Shown here: positions 1 through 5,741 of the stretch, piece by piece
Layout of the letters: the number at the start of each line of letters is the position of its first letter
Numbering within the stretch: position 1 is the first letter of the stretch
Origin: JAENVT01 sp031370745
Lineage (GTDB): Bacteria > Actinomycetota > Acidimicrobiia > Acidimicrobiales > Ilumatobacteraceae
Direction: 5' to 3'
Assembly: GCA_031370745.1 (NCBI GenBank)
Contig: JANMQX010000206.1
Coordinates: 1-5,946, forward strand
Length of the DNA: 5,946 nt
The notes under the pieces: model-generated
What the model was told of the DNA's origin: nothing
The model's input: the letters and a program-made list of their open reading frames with translations, nothing else
Database searches by the model: none
Made by a program: the position numbers and the translations under genes

Positions 1-683
1 GAATTGGTTTCTGTCAGTTGAACCTGATCGCGTTCGATCTCGGCAAGCAGATCGTCGCTGGTTTTCTGCAGCGCGATGGCTGTGCGAATGGTCTTGCTGA
101 GCGTCGAGTGGATCACGGTCAGGGCCGCTGAATAGAACGCCCACAACGCCGCCAGCTCGCGCAACCGGAGGTCGGAGGACGTCGCCAACGTATATGCCGA
201 CAACAGCACGATCGGCATCAGCAAGCATGCGAACATGTCGCGGCGTCCGGCAGTCAGCATGGCTGCGATTGCTCCGGCCGTGGCAGGGAACACGGCGAAG
301 AGCATCACCATCTGGACCGAGGCCGAACTGGCCACCCATGTCGTCATCCCGAAGACGACACCCATCGAGACCAAGCCGGCGCGAAGCATCATGACGATCC
401 AGCGCGGCGTGGGCTGAGCATCGGGGCCGTCGGCGGCTGAAGAGGAGAGCCGGCGGTACCTCGTGACTCCGACGGCGATCAAGGCGGTCGCGACCGCTGC
501 CGCGCCCACCCATGCCTGCAGGCGGCCCACGCCGTTGTCGCCGCTGGTCACCACGCTGACGAGGACCGTGAAGGGAACCAGGAAGAACGGCGCGATCGCA
601 ACGTTGGCGACAACTGATACAAGTGCCCGTTCGTGCAGGCATGCGGCCTGATCGTCCCTCGTTGGCGATTCCGCCTGCGCCAC
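1..683 (-). CDS. Six-helix membrane sensor-like protein, N-terminal part (runs off the left edge)
   Basis: The minus strand is open from a GTG at 683-681 to the window edge, giving 227 residues with no stop. AAGGAG (690-695) lies 6 nt before the GTG, which fixes the start. After a hydrophilic N-terminus of about 19 residues there are six hydrophobic segments, at about residues 20-45, 55-74, 94-117, 121-144, 149-167 and 174-195. A polar, probably helical or coiled-coil stretch follows from about 196 (ALQKTSDDLLAEIERDQ) to the edge. A six-helix membrane module leading into such a linker is typical of histidine kinases and GGDEF/EAL proteins, where the linker feeds a cytoplasmic output domain. 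That domain is outside the window, so the output activity is unknown; a transporter is less likely. No family-specific motif is recognised in the membrane part. The gene is divergent from gluQ, 92 bp away. Confidence 0.8.
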   Translation of the reverse strand, partial: MAQAESPTRDDQAACLHERALVSVVANVAIAPFFLVPFTVLVSVVTSGDNGVGRLQAWVGAAAVATALIAVGVTRYRRLSSSAADGPDAQPTPRWIVMMLRAGLVSMGVVFGMTTWVASSASVQMVMLFAVFPATAGAIAAMLTAGRRDMFACLLMPIVLLSAYTLATSSDLRLRELAALWAFYSAALTVIHSTLSKTIRTAIALQKTSDDLLAEIERDQVQLTETN

Positions 684-689
684 CGTGTT

Positions 690-695
690 CTCCTT
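690..695 (-). promoter_or_regulatory. Shine-Dalgarno site of the six-helix membrane protein gene
   Basis: The minus strand reads AAGGAG, 6 nt before a GTG start codon. This is the only strong ribosome-binding site seen in the window and is the reason for choosing the GTG at 683. The other well-placed starts here lack one. Confidence 0.75.
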
Positions 696-702
696 GGCTC
701 GG

Positions 703-716
703 AGCGCATTTGCGCT
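703..716. repeat. Small dyad in the divergent intergenic region
   Basis: AGCGCA-TT-TGCGCT is a perfect inverted repeat with 6-bp arms and a 2-nt centre. It lies 7 bp upstream of the Shine-Dalgarno site of the membrane protein gene and about 50 bp from the gluQ -10 box. Its position suits an operator or a short 5'-UTR hairpin of the minus-strand gene. No known regulator site is recognised, and a dyad this short can arise by chance. Confidence 0.35.
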
Positions 717-763
717 TCTCTGTTATCGGCTCGACAAGGGCGTGGCGTGAGGTCTATCTCGAA

Positions 764-769
764 TAGTTT
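764..769 (+). promoter_or_regulatory. Putative -10 box of gluQ (leaderless start)
   Basis: TAGTTT fits the actinobacterial TANNNT -10 consensus. Taking its last T as position -7 puts the transcription start exactly on the G of the GTG at 776. No Shine-Dalgarno sequence precedes that GTG, which agrees with a leaderless mRNA. There is no convincing -35 box at normal spacing; TCGACA at 731-736 is too far upstream. Confidence 0.5.
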
Positions 770-775
770 GGGCGC

Positions 776-1684
776 GTGAGAGGCCGATTTGCTCCGTCGC
801 CGACCGGTTCGTTGCACCTCGGCAACCTACGAACGGCGTTGGTCGCTTGGCTGATGGCTCGACGACGCGACGGTGCCTTCACGGTGCGGATGGAAGACCT
901 CGACACGGTGACATCTTCGGCCGCTCATGAGGCCGACCAGCTGGCCTCGCTGCGCAGCATCGGGCTCGATTGGGACGGCGACGTGGTACGCCAGTCGGAC
1001 CGGTTCGATCTCTACCGGGAGGCGATCGGCCATCTGCAATCGCGTGATCTGGTCTACGAGTGTTACTGCACTCGACGCGAGATCCGCGAGTCGAACCAGG
1101 CTCCGCAGGGCGCCGGCTCCGATGGCCGTTATCCCGGCACGTGCCGACACCTCACCGATCACGTCCGCCGCTCGCTGCAATCGGCAGGGCGCCGACCGGC
1201 GTTGCGTCTGATGAGCGACGGACGCCAAGAGTCGTTCACCGACGCGTTTGGTGGGACGCACACCGGTCGGGTCGACGATTTCGTGTTGCAACGCAACGAC
1301 GGCGTGCCCGCCTACAACTTGGCTGTTGTCGTCGACGACGCTGCACAGGGTGTCACTGAGATCGTGCGCGGCGACGATCTCGTGTCGTCCACACCGCGCC
1401 AGATCATGCTGCATCGGCTGCTCGGGCTGCAGGTACCGCAATACGTCCACGTGCCATTGGTCCTTGCTCCAGACGGCTCGCGGCTCGCAAAACGCGACGG
1501 TGCTGTGACGCTTGCTGATCTGGCGCAGCGCGGTTGTTCACCCGCAGACGTGTGTGCCCGGTTGGCCGCAAGTCTGGGCATCGACACCGGTGGCCGGGCC
1601 GTACTCGCGCCTGAGCTGATCGACCTGTTCGATCTGCACCGGGTGCCATCTGCGCCATGGCGGCTCACCGCCGACGAACTCTGA
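776..1684 (+). CDS. gluQ: Glutamyl-Q tRNA(Asp) synthetase
   Basis: GluQ-RS is a cytoplasmic class I synthetase paralogue made of the GluRS catalytic core without the anticodon-binding domain. It activates glutamate and attaches it to the queuosine at position 34 of tRNA(Asp). The protein is 302 residues, the usual size for the family (about 300, against about 470 for GluRS). The N-terminal FAPSPTGSLHLGN (residues 5-17) carries the HIGH-type ATP motif as HLGN. MEDLD (39-43) follows. Zinc ligands typical of the family are present: Cys96, Cys98, Tyr119 and Cys123. The KMSKS-type loop appears as LAKRDG (237-242). The GTG start is chosen because the family motif begins five residues in and a -10 box lies at leaderless spacing. 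The dioxygenase gene follows after 13 nt, probably in the same transcript. Whether this organism makes queuosine cannot be seen here. Confidence 0.95.
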   Translation: MRGRFAPSPTGSLHLGNLRTALVAWLMARRRDGAFTVRMEDLDTVTSSAAHEADQLASLRSIGLDWDGDVVRQSDRFDLYREAIGHLQSRDLVYECYCTRREIRESNQAPQGAGSDGRYPGTCRHLTDHVRRSLQSAGRRPALRLMSDGRQESFTDAFGGTHTGRVDDFVLQRNDGVPAYNLAVVVDDAAQGVTEIVRGDDLVSSTPRQIMLHRLLGLQVPQYVHVPLVLAPDGSRLAKRDGAVTLADLAQRGCSPADVCARLAASLGIDTGGRAVLAPELIDLFDLHRVPSAPWRLTADEL

Positions 1685-1697
1685 CACGATCTTGCAG

Positions 1698-2276
1698 ATG
1701 TTCGACGATCTGCAGCAACTGTTCGGTTATCAAGGAGCGATCGACGAGCGCACGGGGGTGACTGTGGTTGCCCCTGATTTGTTCGTCGTGCCGTGTTGGA
1801 CAGCGGAATTTTGTGCGACCGTCGTTCGTGCTGCCGAGGCCATTGGCGCCTTTGAGCCCCAGCCCGACGATCCCGTGCCTGGTCACGAGGTGTCGCTGGC
1901 TGTGATCAGCCCGCGATTGTTCGAGACTGTCCAGGAGGATTTCGGGGCACGGATCTGGCCGCAGTTGCAGACCGCCTGGCCCTATGTCGACTACTACGGG
2001 CTGCGCGACGCCTTCGTCATCCGATATGCACCTCATGAGCAGGAGTCGCTGCGAATTCATCACGATGTGGCCCAAGTCTCTGGATCGATCAAGCTGAACG
2101 ACGGCTATTCAGGTGCCGATCTGGTGTTCCCACGCCAGTGTTTCGACAATTCCGCGGTCGCGGTCGGCGAGATGCTGGTGTGGCCGTCGCTCGTCACCCA
2201 TCCACACGAAACGGCGCACCTCGACGCCGGAATCAAGTATGCGTTGACAGTGTGGTTCGAGCTGCCGTCGTTCTGA
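1698..2276 (+). CDS. 2-oxoglutarate/Fe(II)-dependent dioxygenase, prolyl/lysyl hydroxylase-like
   Basis: This small cytoplasmic protein (192 residues from the ATG at 1698; 194 from an in-frame TTG at 1692) consists of little more than a double-stranded beta-helix oxygenase core. Counting from the TTG, the iron-binding HxD is His123-x-Asp125 in RIHHD. The distal histidine lies in VTHPHE (170 or 172). Lys182 in GIKYALTVWFE is in the place of the basic residue that binds the 2-oxoglutarate carboxylate. The order and spacing match the prolyl-4-hydroxylase/PLOD-like branch. Members couple oxidation of 2-oxoglutarate to succinate with hydroxylation of a protein or small molecule; the substrate cannot be told from sequence. 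ATG 1698 is preferred over TTG by codon type; neither has a clear ribosome-binding site. It lies 13 nt after gluQ, so co-transcription is likely, but a functional link to tRNA modification is only conjecture. Confidence 0.85.
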   Translation: MFDDLQQLFGYQGAIDERTGVTVVAPDLFVVPCWTAEFCATVVRAAEAIGAFEPQPDDPVPGHEVSLAVISPRLFETVQEDFGARIWPQLQTAWPYVDYYGLRDAFVIRYAPHEQESLRIHHDVAQVSGSIKLNDGYSGADLVFPRQCFDNSAVAVGEMLVWPSLVTHPHETAHLDAGIKYALTVWFELPSF

Positions 2277-2289
2277 GAGTTCTATCGAG

Positions 2290-2295
2290 TAAAAT
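2290..2295 (+). promoter_or_regulatory. Putative -10 box of the L,D-transpeptidase gene
   Basis: TAAAAT lies in the 28-nt gap after the dioxygenase stop. With its last T as -7, transcription would start near 2302, leaving a 3-nt leader before ATG 2305, which has no Shine-Dalgarno sequence. The upstream TTGACA at 2244-2249 is 40 bp from this box, too far to be its -35. The box suggests the transpeptidase is expressed independently of gluQ. Confidence 0.5.
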
Positions 2296-2304
2296 CCGTC
2301 GCAG

Positions 2305-3279
2305 ATGCACAAGCGCGCGACGTACCAAACCTTGCCGCTGCTCCCGGCTCTGGCTTTGTTGATGCTGTCGTCGTGCACCCAGCACAGTTCCTCGGCCGCT
2401 GCGCAGGCGATCCCGCCGCAGATCACCTTGTCGGGCCTCCCGGCTCCGAGCTTTGCAGCAGTCGCCACGACCACCGCGACGACCGAAGCCCCGAGCATCA
2501 CCGAAATACCGACCACGGAAGCCCCGACCACCGAAGCCCCGACCACGACCGAAGCACCCACGACCACCGAAGCCCCGACCACGACCGAAGCACCCACCAC
2601 GACGACCACTCCTGCTCCGACGAACGTCGAGATCGTCGGTGCCGCCGAGCAACCGCTCGCGGCGGTCGGCGGGCACAGCGGCGACGCGACGGCGGCTGTT
2701 CAAGCAAGGTTGTTGCAGCTGGGCTTCTGGAACAGTGCGGCGGACGGCAGCTACGGGTTCACCACCAAGCAGGCGGTGATGGCATTCCAGAAGTACATCG
2801 GCTTGCCGCCGGACGGGCTCGTCAACAGAACCACGGCCGACTATCTGACCAATTTCGTCGAGAAGGCTCACGCTTCGGCAGACACCGGCACGCTCGTCGA
2901 GGTCGACAAGGCCAAGCAGTTGTTGTTCGTCGTCGTCGATGGCAAGACCCAGTGGACCTTCAACACCTCAACGGGCAGCGGCATACCCTACGAGGCCGCC
3001 AACAAGAACGACCCGACAAAGATCGAAACCGGCGACGCACAGACGCCTGAAGGTCTCTTCCACACCACTCGCGAACGTCCGGAAGGTTGGTGGGACGGCG
3101 ACCTCGGACAGATCTATCGACCGAAGTACTTCGTCGGGGGGATCGCCGTACACGGCATGACCAGCGTGCCCAATCATCCTGCTTCACACGGTTGCGTTCG
3201 CCTCAGCACGGCAGCGATGGATTTCATCTGGGATCAAAACCTGATGCCGTTGCGCACCGTGGTGTGGGTGCACAGCTAG
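2305..3279 (+). CDS. Lipoprotein L,D-transpeptidase with peptidoglycan-binding domain and Thr/Pro stalk
   Basis: The predicted role is an extracytoplasmic enzyme forming 3-3 cross-links between peptidoglycan stems, or attaching proteins to them. The 324-residue protein starts with a lipoprotein signal peptide: basic MHKR, a hydrophobic stretch (8-20), then lipobox LSSC with Cys24 as the likely lipidated residue. Residues about 57-106 form a low-complexity Thr/Glu/Ala/Pro stalk. Residues about 125-185 resemble a PG_binding_1 domain (VQARLLQLGFW, DGSYGFTTKQAVMAFQ). Residues about 195-324 are a YkuD catalytic domain with the expected late His (AVHG, His283) and the active-site SHGCVRLS, nucleophile Cys297. 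All key residues are intact. The start is fixed by the signal peptide and by the -10 box just upstream. The convergent minus-strand gene ends 5 nt after this stop. Mutational copy-number change is possible in the stalk, which is encoded by near-identical DNA repeats. Confidence 0.94.
   Translation: MHKRATYQTLPLLPALALLMLSSCTQHSSSAAAQAIPPQITLSGLPAPSFAAVATTTATTEAPSITEIPTTEAPTTEAPTTTEAPTTTEAPTTTEAPTTTTTPAPTNVEIVGAAEQPLAAVGGHSGDATAAVQARLLQLGFWNSAADGSYGFTTKQAVMAFQKYIGLPPDGLVNRTTADYLTNFVEKAHASADTGTLVEVDKAKQLLFVVVDGKTQWTFNTSTGSGIPYEAANKNDPTKIETGDAQTPEGLFHTTRERPEGWWDGDLGQIYRPKYFVGGIAVHGMTSVPNHPASHGCVRLSTAAMDFIWDQNLMPLRTVVWVHS
2533..2604 (+). repeat. Two 36-bp tandem repeats encoding the Thr/Glu/Ala/Pro stalk
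   Basis: Copies lie at 2533-2568 and 2569-2604. Their first 29 bases are identical, and each encodes EAPTTTEAPTTT or a close variant. Shorter diverged TEAPTT units extend the tract on both sides (about 2473-2622). The period is a multiple of three, so gain or loss of a unit would keep the reading frame and change only stalk length. Confidence 0.85.
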
Positions 3280-3284
3280 GAACG

Positions 3285-4058
3285 TCAGCCCACCAATTGG
3301 CGCAGCTGGCGATCGAGCTCGACCATCGATGTCGGGACCTCGTCGTTCCACACGGCCATTCCGACCGAGCGGGTGATGGGGGCGTCGCGCAGGGTTTCGG
3401 TCAGCGCCGTGGTCGATCGACGCGTGGTGTCCGACTTGCTGGCAAGCACGATCACTCGGCTGCGGTGACGGATCAGCGTCTCACCGGAGTGGAAGATGTC
3501 GCCCACGACACCGGCGGTGGTGATCATGACGGCATCGCGTTCGAATGGGGCGAGATCGTCGGTATCGGTGTCGACGACCACGAAGCAGTAGGCGTCCTTC
3601 GGTGCAATGCCGAATGCCCGGCAGTGCTGGTAGATCTCCTTCAACCGCAGGCGCAGCACGGCAGGCGTGCCGAGACCGGTGACCGCGTCGATGCACGCAC
3701 CCGAGTGGGCGCCGCGCACATACCGCTCCGCCCAGCCCTCGGCAAACGCGGCGAGTGACTCGAACGACCGAAGTTCAGACCGATGTGAACGCTTGGTCAA
3801 TGACGAAAGTGCTTCGAGCCATGCGTTCAACTGGTCGAGCGGCCACCCGAGATCACCAAGGGTGTTGCCGAGCTTGCGCAGTGCGCCGCGAAGTCCGCGT
3901 CGACGCGTGTGCAACGCGTCGACGACGACGGTTGCCGCATCGACGATGCTGAGGTCGAGCTGCTGACCGGCGTCGATCTGAATCAGCGAGAGCCACTCGT
4001 CGAGGATCGTCTGCCAATTGGTGCCAACACCGACGAGACGCCCGCGAGATCTTCCCAT
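3285..4058 (-). CDS. Degenerate GGDEF-like domain protein
   Basis: This 257-residue protein has no signal peptide or membrane helix and is probably cytoplasmic. Residues 1-115 look alpha-helical and match no family I recognise. Residues about 122-245 follow the plan of a GGDEF (diguanylate cyclase) domain: DAVTGLG (124-130) in place of DxLTGLPNR, FVVVDTDTD (159-167) in place of the FxDxDxFK strand, VVGDIFHSGETLIRHRSRVIVL (split: VVGDIFH 184-190, then IRHRSRVIVLA 196-206), and a final strand SVGMAVW (231-237). The hairpin where GG(D/E)EF should sit reads RHRSR, so diguanylate cyclase activity is not expected. The fold assignment is by eye and moderate in certainty. The ATG at 4058 is 36 nt after the stop of the MBL-Rieske gene, so the two are probably co-transcribed. 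An overlapping ATG at 4065 is in another frame, and no clear ribosome-binding site is seen. The role may be regulatory, as with other catalytically dead GGDEF domains, but this is inference. Confidence 0.75.
   Translation of the reverse strand: MGRSRGRLVGVGTNWQTILDEWLSLIQIDAGQQLDLSIVDAATVVVDALHTRRRGLRGALRKLGNTLGDLGWPLDQLNAWLEALSSLTKRSHRSELRSFESLAAFAEGWAERYVRGAHSGACIDAVTGLGTPAVLRLRLKEIYQHCRAFGIAPKDAYCFVVVDTDTDDLAPFERDAVMITTAGVVGDIFHSGETLIRHRSRVIVLASKSDTTRRSTTALTETLRDAPITRSVGMAVWNDEVPTSMVELDRQLRQLVG
3898..3924. repeat. Perfect 11-bp inverted repeat (hairpin) inside the GGDEF-like gene
   Basis: Arms at 3898-3908 (CGTCGACGCGT) and 3914-3924 (ACGCGTCGACG) are exactly complementary and are separated by 5 nt (gtgca). 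They encode about residues 46-54 (VDALHTRRR). The transcript could form an 11-bp GC-rich stem. There is no U-tract next to it, so it is not a standard terminator. Each arm contains GTCGAC and overlapping ACGCGT palindromes. Confidence 0.7.
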
Positions 4059-4094
4059 GGCCCATTTATCGGCTTGCGGATGGCCGCACTTGAG

Positions 4095-5648
4095 TCAGTT
4101 GTCAGCGCGACGTATACGCAGCCGGCGATCGTCGGCAGTCGAGCAGCGACCTGTCTCGAGATCGAACCGCCATCCGTGCAGCGTGCACACCAACTCGTCA
4201 TCGTCGATCTCGCCGAAGACACTGAGGTCGGCCTGCCGGTGCGGGCACAACCGCTCGACGATGTAGTCGCCGATCCGCACCTCACCCGCCAGGTCGCTGC
4301 GCAACGGGTCGAGCCGGCGCCTGGCCTCTGATTCGGCTCGGCGCATGCGCTCGGGCGATAGTGACTTGAAGAAGTTGTAGAGGTACTCGTTGAAGGCTCC
4401 CGCGCGCCAAGCCCGGAACCGCAACGACAGGAACAAGGCATTGCTCCAGTCGACGGATCTCTGAGCGACGACCGTCTCGATCAGCTCGCGTTGGATGTCG
4501 AACCGAAAGGCGTGTTGTTCGCCGGCGAACTCGCGCACCTCGCCGTTGGGAAAATCGATGATCAACGCGAGATCACCGGCGTGTAGCACGCAGCAATCAC
4601 CGATGCCGGTTCGCAACGCAGGCGCCGTCGCCATCAGCGGCTCCCACCATGCTTGCAAGGTTCCCAGCAGATCCGTGCTCGGTGGATTCCAGCGTTGGTG
4701 CATGTCGTCGAGCCATGGCATCCAGTCGGCTTGGTACTGATGTAGGTACTCGTTCTTGTTCTCGAAGATGGCCTCGACTGCGCCATCGGTGAGCGGGTGC
4801 GACACTGCGATCGAGTCGGTGGTGAAGTCGATCGACGTGCCAGGGATGGCCAGCACGCCGCTGTGCCCGGCAGCTGCAAGGCGGCTCATGAAGCTGCGCT
4901 GATCGGGGAAGATGCTCAGCTCGTCGCCGGTGATCACGTTGAGGCCGAACAGCTCTGGATCTAAGAAGGCAGGCGGGCCTGCGCTCGGCACAACCGAGGT
5001 TGCCCCGACTGCGTGGACATAGCGCATTGCTCTCGCAAACTGACTGGCCACCTTGGCGTCGACCAGTTCGCGCATGCGTTGGAGCGGCTCGTCGTAGACC
5101 ATCGGGTACCAGATCGCTCCGCTGAACTGCAGCCAGTGCAGATCGATCGGTCCGTGGGCGCGCAGCGCATCGAGGTCGTCGGTTCGGCAGTCGTTCTGGT
5201 TCAGAAGGCGGGCGGTGCCGTCGCTGACGACCAGTGCCGAGTCTCCTCCCGGACCGTCGGTGATGCTGGTCTCGACATGGATGGCGATTCGCAGATCGGG
5301 ACCGAGTGCCAACTCGTCGCCATCGGTGGTGCGAACGATGTTGTCGAAGCCGAGTGCGCGGATCCGGCGTTCCAACTCCCGTGTCGGATATCCGGGTACG
5401 AGCACTGTCGTGCTGCGGTCGACGTGATCGGCAAGCCACACCTCGTCGAGGTGATCGGCGTGCAGGTGAGAGATGTACAGATAGGTCGGGTGCTCGATGC
5501 GCTGCATCAACTCCTCCGACAGTTGGTCGTTGCGCGGAAAAACGAACCACGATCCAAAGAACGCCGGTATGAACCACGGATCGCACAGGATCGACCCATC
5601 GACCGTATCGATCAAGATGCCGGCGTGGCCGATCGATGTAGCGCGCAT
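4095..5648 (-). CDS. UlaG/CMAH-type metallo-beta-lactamase fold protein with C-terminal Rieske [2Fe-2S] domain
   Basis: This 517-residue cytoplasmic protein has no signal peptide. Residues 1 to about 290 form an MBL-fold domain of the UlaG/CMP-Neu5Ac hydroxylase type: GHAG (7-10), CDPWFIPAFFGSWFVFP (22-38), metal motif SHLHADH (60-66, ligands His61, His63, Asp65, His66), and LLNQNDC (148-154), which resembles the LNxxDC segment of CMAH. Residues about 350-430 form a helical and strand region of uncertain family, ending in RAGAFNEYLYNFFK. Residues about 455-510 are a Rieske domain: Cys468-Pro-His470, then 17 residues, then Cys488-Thr-Leu-His491, all four cluster ligands present. Animal CMAH has its Rieske domain first and its MBL domain second; here the order is reversed. 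The reaction is unknown; an iron-dependent oxygenase using the Rieske cluster as electron donor is the natural guess. The ATG at 5648 follows a -10 box at near-leaderless distance. The gene heads an operon with the GGDEF-like gene. Confidence 0.88.
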   Translation of the reverse strand: MRATSIGHAGILIDTVDGSILCDPWFIPAFFGSWFVFPRNDQLSEELMQRIEHPTYLYISHLHADHLDEVWLADHVDRSTTVLVPGYPTRELERRIRALGFDNIVRTTDGDELALGPDLRIAIHVETSITDGPGGDSALVVSDGTARLLNQNDCRTDDLDALRAHGPIDLHWLQFSGAIWYPMVYDEPLQRMRELVDAKVASQFARAMRYVHAVGATSVVPSAGPPAFLDPELFGLNVITGDELSIFPDQRSFMSRLAAAGHSGVLAIPGTSIDFTTDSIAVSHPLTDGAVEAIFENKNEYLHQYQADWMPWLDDMHQRWNPPSTDLLGTLQAWWEPLMATAPALRTGIGDCCVLHAGDLALIIDFPNGEVREFAGEQHAFRFDIQRELIETVVAQRSVDWSNALFLSLRFRAWRAGAFNEYLYNFFKSLSPERMRRAESEARRRLDPLRSDLAGEVRIGDYIVERLCPHRQADLSVFGEIDDDELVCTLHGWRFDLETGRCSTADDRRLRIRRADN

Positions 5649-5656
5649 TCGTGTCG

Positions 5657-5662
5657 AGGCTA
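5657..5662 (-). promoter_or_regulatory. Putative -10 box of the MBL-Rieske operon
   Basis: The minus strand reads TAGCCT, matching TANNNT. Its last T at -7 puts the transcription start near 5650, with a 2-nt leader before ATG 5648. No Shine-Dalgarno sequence and no clear -35 hexamer are present. The box lies in the 93-bp gap after the DUF2510 gene, in which I see no convincing terminator hairpin. Confidence 0.4.
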
Positions 5663-5741
5663 GTGAACGTCGCTGATGATCGGGCTTCGACGCGGCATCA
5701 ATGTGACGATGAAAAGAGCCGCAATCGAAGGAAACCTCAGG

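Noticed and set aside
235..651. Small plus-strand open frames at the left end (235-417, 463-651)
   Set aside because: They are antisense to the membrane helices of the minus-strand gene and have no supporting start signal.
2533..2604. 36-bp periodic repeats as a possible CRISPR array
   Set aside because: The units are directly tandem with no spacers and lie in frame in a Thr/Pro stalk coding region.
2233..2871. Open frames on the minus strand (2109-2609 and 2233-2871) opposite the transpeptidase, one with VVVGAS repeats and one with Gly-rich repeats
   Set aside because: Their repeats are simply the antisense reading of the TEAPTT stalk DNA. The plus strand encodes a complete lipoprotein enzyme here.
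3264..3294. Possible hairpin (TGGG...CCCA) between the convergent genes as a bidirectional terminator
   Set aside because: The arms are only about 4-5 bp with a loop of about 20 nt and no T-tract on either side.
3087..3758. Plus-strand open frame of 223 codons spanning the end of the transpeptidase and the GGDEF-like gene
   Set aside because: It overlaps two better-supported genes, shows no domain, and has the composition of a shadow frame.
4597..5586. Long open frame (329 codons) on the minus strand, overlapping the MBL-Rieske gene
   Set aside because: It is very Arg-rich with no recognisable motif and lies in an alternative frame of a gene with clear metal and Rieske motifs. It is a typical high-GC shadow frame.
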